DNA of 9,773 nt from assembly GCA_049669725.1 (NCBI GenBank), contig JBATKU010000401.1, positions 1 to 9,773 on the forward strand, given 5' to 3'. Source of the stretch: JAFDCJ01 sp049669725 (GTDB taxonomy: Bacteria > Desulfobacterota > Desulfobacteria > Desulfobacterales > JAFDCJ01). Below, piece after piece: positions 1-5,055 of the stretch. The stretch's first letter is position 1. Each line of letters begins with the position of its first letter. The position numbers and the translations under genes are program-made. The notes under the pieces are model-generated. The model was not told the origin of the DNA and made no database searches. It saw only the letters and a program-made list of their open reading frames with translations.

Positions 1-27
1 AGGATGATGGTCGATTTTATCTCATTA

Positions 28-148
28 ATTTTCACCCTGCGGGCGAGCCGGAGGCTTTCATATGCTGTGTTATTAAGGGCTCAGCATAGTCCACTATAGC
101 TTCGCCCTTAAGTGCCTTGCATATGAAAGCCTCCGACTCGTGCAAAAT
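28..148. repeat. Long nested inverted repeat upstream of the beta-CASP gene
   Basis: Two 22-nt arms, 44-65 and 119-140, are reverse complements with a single mismatch (C48 against A136). Inside them, after a 7x7 internal loop, 73-80 (TTAAGGGC) pairs perfectly with 104-111. The centre (86-90 with 93-97) is again self-complementary. Weaker complementarity outside the core (ATTTT at 28-32 with AAAAT at 144-148) extends the structure. The element ends about 80 nt before the start codon at 227. It could be a palindromic interspersed element or MITE-like remnant, or a structured leader. The peptides read through it on the two strands resemble each other, as expected of a palindrome, so they are not taken as genes. 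Confidence 0.85.
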
Positions 149-176
149 CCAGGTAATAATTGAATAAATCCAGAGA

Positions 177-211
177 CCAACGGCCAGTAACCAGCAACCA
201 GATGCCAGGAT
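177..211. repeat. Degenerate heptad array, CCANNNN x5
   Basis: CCA recurs exactly every 7 nt at 177, 184, 191, 198 and 205, with units such as CCAGTAA (184) and CCAGCAA (191). The array runs directly into the Shine-Dalgarno sequence AAGGAG (212-217) of the next gene, so it sits in that gene's 5' leader. Confidence 0.8.
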
Positions 212-226
212 AAGGAGACTGATAAT

Positions 227-1783
227 ATGCATGTATCATTTTATGGCGCAGTTCGGGAAGTGACCGGTTCCATGCACCTGATAGCCACTGAACAGGATCG
301 CATTTTGCTTGATTGTGGCATGTTCCAGGGGCGCCGCAAGGAAACAAAAGAGAAGAACACGGTGATGCCGTTTGATCCCCGGATTTTAACCAATGTAGTG
401 CTTTCCCATGCACATATTGATCACTCCGGCCGCCTGCCATTGTTGACCAGAAACGATTTTGCCGGCCGGATTATATGCACCCGGGCAACGGCTGCCGCCT
501 GTGAATATCTCCTGCCCGATTCCGCCCATATCCAGGAGTCGGACGCCGAATACCTGAACTATAAAATGGTTCGCTCTGTCCTTCAGAAAATGGAAGGACC
601 CAAAAAAGGGGGAAAAAAGAGGACAAATTCTCTGAAGAAAAACAAACATAAGCTTGATATCGATCGCATAAATGAACTGATCGACCGCTTTCATCTGGAA
701 GGTGTCAGCCCCCTGTATACTGCGGAGGATGCACAGGAGGCGCTGACCCGCTTTGACGGCAATCCCTACCATCATCCGGTAACAATCGGAAAGGAGATGA
801 CCTGCACGTTTTACGATGCCGGCCACATCCTTGGTTCGGCGTTCAGCATCATCCGGGCGCGTGATAACGGCCGTAACTATACCATCGGTTTTACAGGTGA
901 TATTGGCAGGTTCGATAAACCGATCATAGAAGACCCGTCCCTGGCATTTGATGAACAGGACCGGGAGCTTGATCTGCTGATCATGGAAAGCACCTATGGC
1001 GACCGGCAGCATGAACCGGTGGTGGATTTAAAGCCCAAGCTCAAACAGGTGTTGGTGGAAACCTATGATCGTGGAGGGACGATTATGATTCCGTCCTTTG
1101 CTTTCGGTCGAACCCAGGAACTTCTTTACGTTCTGCACGAGCTATACATCGAAAAGGACGTTCCCCGCTTCCCGGTATACGTTGACAGCCCCCTGGCCAC
1201 CAATATTACCCGGGTATTTGTGGAGCATCCCGAAGCCTATGACCAGGAAACCCATGAAACATTTCTCCAGCGGGGAAAAAACCCGTTTCAATTTGAGGGG
1301 GTTAATTTTGTCGGTTCGGTTGAAGAATCCATTGCGCTTAACCGGGATCAAACACCCCATATCGTTATATCGGCATCCGGTATGTGTGAGGCCGGTCGCA
1401 TCCTTCACCACCTGCGGCATAAAATTCATGACGCTAAGAACACGGTTCTCATCGTCGGTTACATGGCTCAGAATACGCTGGGGCGGCGAATCCTCGAGCA
1501 GGGTCTGGCCTATGAGGAGAACGGCCGAAAAGGGGAGCCACCCCTGGTGAGATTTATGAACAAAGAATACCCGCTTAAAGCCCGGGTGGTCAAACTGGGC
1601 GGGTTCAGCGCCCATGCTGATAAAGATGAAATGAACCGCTTTTTGCAAAAATCAAATTTAAAAATAAAAAAGATTGCGCTGGTGCACGGTGAGGAAGATC
1701 AAATTCTTGCTTTCGAGAAGAATTTAAAGAGCCAGGGATTTGATGTGGTGGTACCCAGAAGAGGGGAGACTATAGAAGTGTGA
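227..1783 (+). CDS. Beta-CASP metallo-beta-lactamase-fold protein, probable RNA-processing nuclease
   Basis: A 518-residue cytoplasmic protein of the MBL-fold family with RNA-specificity (beta-CASP/RMMBL) domains, related to CPSF73-like ribonucleases. The zinc-binding motifs are all visible: HAHIDH at 61-66, DAGH with H200, and TGDIG with D225. The beta-CASP part follows: ESTYGDR from E254, a segment IPSFAFGRTQE at 288-298, and SASGMCEAGRILHH at 382-395 with the motif-B histidine. The C-terminal part has GFSAHAD (H463) and LVHGEE (H487). Family members cleave or trim RNA with two zinc ions; activity here is inferred. A lysine-rich stretch around 125-142 (KKGGKKR, LKKNKHK) sits in what looks like an extra segment between motifs 2 and 3. 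The start is set by AAGGAG at 212-217, 9 nt upstream. No signal peptide. It is followed after 106 nt by a DUF1786 gene on the same strand. Confidence 0.93.
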   Translation: MHVSFYGAVREVTGSMHLIATEQDRILLDCGMFQGRRKETKEKNTVMPFDPRILTNVVLSHAHIDHSGRLPLLTRNDFAGRIICTRATAAACEYLLPDSAHIQESDAEYLNYKMVRSVLQKMEGPKKGGKKRTNSLKKNKHKLDIDRINELIDRFHLEGVSPLYTAEDAQEALTRFDGNPYHHPVTIGKEMTCTFYDAGHILGSAFSIIRARDNGRNYTIGFTGDIGRFDKPIIEDPSLAFDEQDRELDLLIMESTYGDRQHEPVVDLKPKLKQVLVETYDRGGTIMIPSFAFGRTQELLYVLHELYIEKDVPRFPVYVDSPLATNITRVFVEHPEAYDQETHETFLQRGKNPFQFEGVNFVGSVEESIALNRDQTPHIVISASGMCEAGRILHHLRHKIHDAKNTVLIVGYMAQNTLGRRILEQGLAYEENGRKGEPPLVRFMNKEYPLKARVVKLGGFSAHADKDEMNRFLQKSNLKIKKIALVHGEEDQILAFEKNLKSQGFDVVVPRRGETIEV

Positions 1784-1858
1784 ATGCGGAATGGGGAATG
1801 TGGAATTCCTAAGGGGGAATGCGAATTTCGGAAGGCGGAATGGGGAACGCGGAGTCAA
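1782..1858. repeat. Degenerate heptad array, GAATGNG-like, about 10-11 units
   Basis: Starting inside the TGA stop codon of the preceding gene, GAA/GAG-type units recur in register every 7 nt (1782, 1789, 1796, 1803, then 1817, 1831, 1838, 1845, 1852). Examples are GAATGGG at 1789 and 1838, and GAATGTG at 1796. The middle units (1810 and about 1824) are decayed, but the phase is kept over 70 nt. The array fills nearly the whole spacer before the next gene and ends about 16 nt before its Shine-Dalgarno. Confidence 0.85.
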
Positions 1859-1889
1859 CGGCCACCTATGAAGAAGGAGAATTTGAAGA

Positions 1890-2963
1890 ATGCGATTTTT
1901 GATGGTGGACATCGGCGCTGGCACCATGGATGTCCTTTGCTACGACACGGACGCCGATTTGCACTATAAAGCGGTGGTCAAATCCCCGGTAAGATATATT
2001 GCTGAAAAGGCGGCCGCTATAAAGGGAAACTTGATAGTGACCGGCTGTGAAATGGGCGGCGGTCCCATTACCGCAGTTTTAAAGCAGCGAACTCTGGATG
2101 CCGAAGTTGTTATGTCCTCTTCTGCGGCCGTCACCCTCCATCATAATCTGGAAAAAGTGAAGTCCTGGGGAATCAAAGTCATTGATGACCACCAGGCCGA
2201 AGACTTTCGGCGGGCTAAAAATTATCATTCTCTGATTCTGGAAGATCTCGATGGCGAACGTCTCCGGCAGATTGTTGAAGGATTCGGCGTTCCTTTTGAA
2301 TTTGATGCGGTCGTCGTGTGTGGACAGGACCATGGAGTGCCGCCGCCGGGCGAATCACATTTGGATTTTCGCCATAACATGTTTACCGATTTGCTTGAGA
2401 AAAATCCATATCCGCATGCGCTGCTCTTTGAGGCCGATGAGGTCCCACAGACCCTAAACCGCCTCCGTTCTCTTGCTCAAAGCGCCCGGTCCTTTCCCAC
2501 CGCGGAAGTATATGTCATGGACAGCGGAATGGCTGCCATGCTCGGCGGTTCAATGGATATTCTCGCTAAACAAAAGCAACATGTGCTGATATTGGACGTG
2601 GCAACATCGCACACGGTAGGAGCCGCCATGATGGGTGACAAAATCGCCGGTTTTTTTGAGTACCACACCAGCGATATCACCCTTGCGCGGTTAGAGCAGT
2701 TAGTGCTGGATTTATGCGAGGGCAAATTAGAACACAGCCAGATTCTCAGAGAGGGCGGGCATGGCGCTTTTATGCGTCAGTCTTTTGGATTTGATGCTGT
2801 GGAAGTCATCATTGCCACCGGTCCCAAGCGTCGCCTGGTTGAAGCATCAAGGTTACCGATGGAATATGGTGCTCCTTATGGCGACAACATGATGACAGGA
2901 ACGGTGGGGCTTCTGGAAGCACTGCGGAGACGCATGGGGTTGGAGACGATTAACTACATCTAA
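1890..2963 (+). CDS. DUF1786 family protein (often labelled putative pyruvate formate-lyase activating enzyme)
   Basis: A 357-residue protein matching my recollection of the DUF1786 family, which databases often describe as a pyruvate formate-lyase activating protein. No radical-SAM CX3CX2C motif is visible, so that name is not supported by this sequence. The N-terminus VDIGAGTMDVLCYD (6-19) looks like a phosphate-1 loop of the actin/Hsp70/sugar kinase (ASKHA) ATPases. LDVATSHTVGAAM (235-247) resembles the second phosphate loop, and IIATGPKRRL (307-316) could be the adenosine-side motif. Other conserved-looking blocks are GCEMGGGPIT (52-61), GQDHGVPPPG (145-154) and VMDSGMAAMLGG (209-220). 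Soluble, no signal peptide. The start follows AAGGAG at 1874-1879 with 10-nt spacing. A 63-residue gene follows after 19 nt, so the two are probably co-transcribed. The family is confident; an ATP-dependent role is inference and the substrate is unknown. Confidence 0.8.
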   Translation: MRFLMVDIGAGTMDVLCYDTDADLHYKAVVKSPVRYIAEKAAAIKGNLIVTGCEMGGGPITAVLKQRTLDAEVVMSSSAAVTLHHNLEKVKSWGIKVIDDHQAEDFRRAKNYHSLILEDLDGERLRQIVEGFGVPFEFDAVVVCGQDHGVPPPGESHLDFRHNMFTDLLEKNPYPHALLFEADEVPQTLNRLRSLAQSARSFPTAEVYVMDSGMAAMLGGSMDILAKQKQHVLILDVATSHTVGAAMMGDKIAGFFEYHTSDITLARLEQLVLDLCEGKLEHSQILREGGHGAFMRQSFGFDAVEVIIATGPKRRLVEASRLPMEYGAPYGDNMMTGTVGLLEALRRRMGLETINYI

Positions 2964-2982
2964 ACGCAAAGGAGACTGTACC

Positions 2983-3174
2983 ATGACTAAAGTCAAAACA
3001 TTTGCCAGTCCGCTGAAAATATTTCATGCCCGGAAAGAACTCGAGGGGCTGGACGCGATGGTCAATAAGTTTATCGAGGAAAACAAGGTGCAAAAGGTGG
3101 TTTCCGTCAGCGACGCCTGCACCACCGATGACAGTGGCACCATAGGTGTAATTCGCGTTCTGGCTTATGAATAA
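2983..3174 (+). CDS. Small conserved-looking protein of unknown function (63 aa)
   Basis: A 63-residue soluble protein, 19 nt after the DUF1786 stop, with a strong Shine-Dalgarno (AAAGGAG, 2968-2974, 8-nt spacing). The predicted layout is a short beta strand (VKTFASPLKIF), an amphipathic helix (ELEGLDAMVNKFIEEN, about 19-34), a strand (VQKVVSVSDACT) and a final strand (GTIGVIRVLAYE). This beta-alpha-beta-beta pattern is reminiscent of the small Cse60-like/DUF2758 proteins, but I recognise no diagnostic motif, so the family is left open. There are no membrane segments and one cysteine (C47). The tight spacing suggests translation from one mRNA with the DUF1786 protein and possibly a partnership with it. 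Its ribosome site shares the longer string AAGGAGACT with two other genes in the window. The coding call is firm; the function is unknown. Confidence 0.8.
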   Translation: MTKVKTFASPLKIFHARKELEGLDAMVNKFIEENKVQKVVSVSDACTTDDSGTIGVIRVLAYE

Positions 3175-3175
3175 A

Positions 3176-3238
3176 TACAAATGACAGATGTCAGAAGACA
3201 GAAAACAGATGACAGATGTCAAAGGATAGATGACCAGG
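3176..3238. repeat. Degenerate heptad array, GACAGAT-like, about 9 units
   Basis: Beginning one base after the stop codon of the 63-residue gene, units recur every 7 nt from 3176 to 3238, for instance GACAGAT at 3183 and 3211, GACAGAA at 3197 and GATAGAT at 3225. Within it the 13-mer ATGACAGATGTCA occurs twice (3181-3193 and 3209-3221), and each copy contains the small palindrome TGACA-GA-TGTCA. Confidence 0.85.
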
Positions 3239-3307
3239 CTTCGTTACGGCACGCAGAGGCTTTTAATTTCGAATTGGGGATATATTCAGGGAAAGCTGTC
3301 TGATTTT

Positions 3308-3342
3308 CACCACACAACCCGCAACCCGGAACGCGCAACTTG
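3308..3342. repeat. Degenerate heptad array, CAACCCG-like, 4-5 units
   Basis: CAACCCG occurs twice in tandem (3315 and 3322) and is followed in phase by GAACGCG (3329) and CAACTTG (3336). A more diverged unit precedes it at 3308. It lies in the 225-nt gap between the 63-residue gene and the convergent minus-strand gene. No convincing hairpin-plus-U-tract terminator is visible in that gap. Confidence 0.75.
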
Positions 3343-3399
3343 GGCTAGCGACCCTACCGCAGCTGCCCGCAAAGTGGGTCGGAGATCAGCACCCAATTT

Positions 3400-3981
3400 C
3401 TACTTTATCTTCAGCTGTTTTTGGAAATCCTTTCGCAGATTTTCACGCCACAGATTGAATTCAGGTTCAATGGCTTGATGAAATGGACCATAGGGCTCAA
3501 TGGTGCTTTCTCCGGCCACCATGACCGTAAAACCGGCGTGCAGATTTTTGGAGTATTCTTTCTTAAAAGGTAACAACTCAATTTCCATACCGTCTTTGAT
3601 TTGATGACCCGCTTTATCTATGTATTTTTCCCTGACTGCAGCCTCTGGCTGGTTTGAAAAAACATCCTGACTGCTCCAGCAAATATAGCCGTTCTTGTAA
3701 ACCCCCAATACATATTTTTTATCAGGATATTCCGGGATTATAAAAATTCCCTTGTCATCTGAAAGTGCCTGCGACGCATCAACTGTTTTGATATCGTTGG
3801 ATTGTTGGCCGGAAGAGTCTGTGTACCATTTGATTGCGACTGCAGCTCCTTTAATAGGCTGCTGGCTTACAGCGTCCATTACCCGTCCTCGAACCACGCG
3901 CTTTGGACTGCAGGTTATTAATGAGAGGATAAGTACAAAAGAAGTGAGAATGAGCAGAACAGTGGTAGAATAGGCCTTCAT
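3400..3981 (-). CDS. Putative lipoprotein with carboxypeptidase-regulatory-like domain
   Basis: A 193-residue exported protein. The N-terminus has a short charged start, a hydrophobic stretch (about residues 7-22) and a possible lipobox LITC with the acylated cysteine at C24; Thr just before the cysteine is less usual than Ala or Gly. Residues about 28-105 (VVRGRVMDAVSQQPIKGAAV through GIFIIPEYPDKKYVLGVYKNGY) read like a carboxypeptidase-regulatory/transthyretin-like beta sandwich, in which a 'GRV.D..S..PI.GA.V' strand pair is typical. The remainder (106-193) is polar with no recognised motif. The start ATG (3979-3981 on this strand) follows an AAAGGGGG Shine-Dalgarno with 5-nt spacing. It stands alone, convergent to the upstream operon and divergent from the Rrf2 gene. 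Such domains often act as envelope-anchored binding or structural modules; the specific role is unknown. Confidence 0.75.
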   Translation of the reverse strand: MKAYSTTVLLILTSFVLILSLITCSPKRVVRGRVMDAVSQQPIKGAAVAIKWYTDSSGQQSNDIKTVDASQALSDDKGIFIIPEYPDKKYVLGVYKNGYICWSSQDVFSNQPEAAVREKYIDKAGHQIKDGMEIELLPFKKEYSKNLHAGFTVMVAGESTIEPYGPFHQAIEPEFNLWRENLRKDFQKQLKIK

Positions 3982-4260
3982 CTAAACCCCCTTTAGATCA
4001 GGCTGGTGATAGTCAGGCAGCACCGGATTCGGTGCCCTCCATCGCCTATAAATTTTTTCCGCAACCTCCTGGTGATCTCCGGGTTGATCCAGCCTCCAGC
4101 CTGCTGGAATTGTAAACAAACGCGGAGAAACGCAACCTTCCGGAAATTAGCCTTTTTACCGCCCACATCACTTTATTGAAAAGCGGTTAGATTAGATAGG
4201 AGAACATCCGGAAAACCTCTCAATGTTATCGGCATTCTTTAACAAAAGTTTAGGATATAT
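3982..4260. other. Divergent intergenic region, no gene seen
   Basis: This is the left part of the 353-nt gap between the minus-strand lipoprotein gene and the Rrf2 gene. I see no credible ORF or RNA gene. It contains a perfect 6-bp hairpin GCACCG-GATT-CGGTGC (4020-4035) about 40 nt upstream of the lipoprotein start. It also has a 14-bp palindrome TCCAGC-CT-GCTGGA (4095-4108), overlapping two tandem CCAGCCT units (4089-4102). These could be operator or leader structures for the lipoprotein gene, whose promoter I cannot place with confidence. Confidence 0.5.
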
Positions 4261-4264
4261 TTGC

Positions 4265-4291
4265 TTGACTTAGATGAGTTGGTCATATACA
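4265..4291 (+). promoter_or_regulatory. Probable promoter of the Rrf2 gene
   Basis: A TTGACT (-35-like, 4265-4270) is followed after 15 nt by TATACA (4286-4291). A second reading, TTGCTT at 4261 with CATATA at 4284 (17-nt spacing), is equally possible. Both place the start of transcription in or beside the palindrome at 4291-4316. The surroundings are AT-rich. Confidence 0.45.
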
Positions 4292-4316
4292 GGATAAATA
4301 ATATCCTATTTATCCT
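4291..4316. promoter_or_regulatory. Perfect palindromic operator candidate for the Rrf2 regulator
   Basis: AGGATAAATA (4291-4300) and TATTTATCCT (4307-4316) are exact 10-bp inverted repeats around a 6-nt spacer. A shorter nested repeat (AGGATA 4291-4296, TATCCT 4302-4307) and a tandem 9-mer TATCCTATT (4302, 4311) overlap it. It lies 18 nt before the Rrf2 start codon and abuts the candidate -10 box, the usual place for autorepression by a dimeric regulator. Confidence 0.65.
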
Positions 4317-4334
4317 ATTTATTAGGAGACCTTT

Positions 4335-4787
4335 ATGCGAATCACCCGGGCCGGGGAATATGGTGTGCGCTGTATCTTATATCTCTCATCAAAAGGGGTC
4401 GGTGTCCTATGCAATCGCAGGCAAATCGCAGCTGCCATGGATATCCCAGACCAATTTTTAGGGAAAATTGCACAGCAGCTTGCACGGGCGGGTTATATTG
4501 AAAGTGTGCAGGGTGCCAAGGGCGGTCTCAAACTGGTCGTTTCTCCTGAGAAGCTAACGCTGCTGGACGTCGTTGAAACTGTTATCGGAGAGATTTTTTT
4601 AAATGACTGCATATTGAGACCGGAGACGTGCAGCAGGAGCAATGCCTGCACGGTACATCGCGTATGGGACAAAGCCCGAAATCAACTCAGAGCAACTCTT
4701 CGAGAAGCTACTTTTGCTGGGCTTTTGAAAGAGGATAGTTGTCTGTCTCCACTTGAGCAAATTGGAAGTAAGCCATCGATCTGCTAA
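4335..4787 (+). CDS. Rrf2 family iron-sulfur transcriptional regulator
   Basis: A 150-residue winged-helix regulator of the Rrf2 family (IscR, NsrR, RsrR, CymR relatives). MRITRAGEYGVRCILYLS at the start, the DNA-recognition region IAAAMDIPDQFLGKIAQQL (31-49) and the wing ESVQGAKGGLKL (56-67) are typical. Three cysteines, C92, C99 and C105, with nearby H108, match the cluster-binding loop. Residue 8 is Glu, the position that supplies a fourth oxygen ligand (Asp8 in NsrR, Glu8 in RsrR). This points to a bound Fe-S cluster responding to oxygen, nitric oxide or redox state; the cluster type cannot be told from sequence. The Shine-Dalgarno TAGGAG lies at 4323-4328. A perfect palindrome just upstream suggests autoregulation. 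cydAB lies 268 nt downstream on the same strand and is the obvious candidate target. Confidence 0.93.
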   Translation: MRITRAGEYGVRCILYLSSKGVGVLCNRRQIAAAMDIPDQFLGKIAQQLARAGYIESVQGAKGGLKLVVSPEKLTLLDVVETVIGEIFLNDCILRPETCSRSNACTVHRVWDKARNQLRATLREATFAGLLKEDSCLSPLEQIGSKPSIC

Positions 4788-4799
4788 TTTAACGTATAA

Positions 4800-4844
4800 G
4801 GTTCAGCGGTTCAGCGGTTCAGGGTTCTGGGTCCAGAGGTTAAT
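4800..4844. repeat. Degenerate GGTTCAG array, left arm of a long-range inverted pair
   Basis: Six units of 7-8 nt begin at 4800, 4808, 4816, 4823, 4830 and 4838, with GGTTCAGC at 4800 and 4808 and GGTTCTG at 4823. The array starts 12 nt after the Rrf2 stop codon. It is complementary to the array at 5001-5029: 4834-4843 pairs exactly with 5005-5014, and 4815-4826 pairs with 5015-5026 with one G:U wobble. Confidence 0.8.
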
Positions 4845-4851
4845 GATTGGG

Positions 4852-4865
4852 AGATTCGAGAATCT
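4852..4865. promoter_or_regulatory. 14-bp palindrome in the rrf2-cydA spacer
   Basis: AGATTC-GA-GAATCT has perfect 6-bp arms. It lies about 190 nt before cydA and could bind a dimeric regulator, but it does not resemble the palindrome upstream of the Rrf2 gene. Confidence 0.35.
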
Positions 4866-4971
4866 GAAGAAATGATTTTATCCGAACTTTCTCTTTCATT
4901 TCATTTTGCGCCGGACTACATCGGGGACACAATACTCATTTAGCCGTTGGATATTGAAACACTAAAAGCAA

Positions 4972-4990
4972 TTTGAAACTCAATTTCAAA
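4972..4990. promoter_or_regulatory. Operator candidate upstream of cydA
   Basis: TTTGAAA (4972-4978) and TTTCAAA (4984-4990) are perfect 7-bp inverted repeats around a 5-nt spacer. An additional TTGAAAC half-site lies 19 nt upstream at 4954-4960. The site is 65 nt before the cydA start codon. No clear -35/-10 pair can be fixed around it. Confidence 0.45.
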
Positions 4991-5000
4991 AGTAGCACCA

Positions 5001-5029
5001 AACCTTAACCTCTGAACCTTGAACCGTTG
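5001..5029. repeat. Degenerate AACCTTG array, right arm of a long-range inverted pair
   Basis: Units starting AACC occur at 5001, 5007, 5015 and 5022 (spacing 6-8), for example AACCTTG at 5015. It is the reverse-complement counterpart of the GGTTCAG array at 4800-4844. It ends shortly before the cydA Shine-Dalgarno (GGAAGGAG, 5040-5047). Confidence 0.75.
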
Positions 5030-5055
5030 CTACTAAAAAGGAAGGAGCGTAATCT

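Noticed and set aside
1..99. Possible C-terminal end of an upstream plus-strand gene
   Set aside because: Two frames are open from the left edge (stops at 87-89 and 97-99), but both stops lie in the palindrome and the peptide is too short to recognise.
32..440. Minus-strand reading frames over the palindrome and CCA array
   Set aside because: They are explained by the palindrome, the heptad array and the antisense of the beta-CASP gene; a peptide like SGCWLLAVGLW is what a CCAGCAA-type repeat gives when translated.
1784..1969. 61-codon frame overlapping the start of the DUF1786 gene
   Set aside because: It is made of the GAATG heptad array and an out-of-frame reading of DUF1786, and no ribosome site precedes it.
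177..3342. CRISPR array
   Set aside because: The repeats are contiguous 7-nt units with no unique spacers of 30-40 nt and no cas genes.
3349..3381. Terminator hairpin CGACCC/GGGTCG in the convergent gap
   Set aside because: The arms are only 6 bp with a 21-nt loop and no U-tract on either strand.
4261..4461. 66-codon frame through the Rrf2 promoter
   Set aside because: It overlaps the Rrf2 gene in another frame and consists mostly of promoter and operator sequence.
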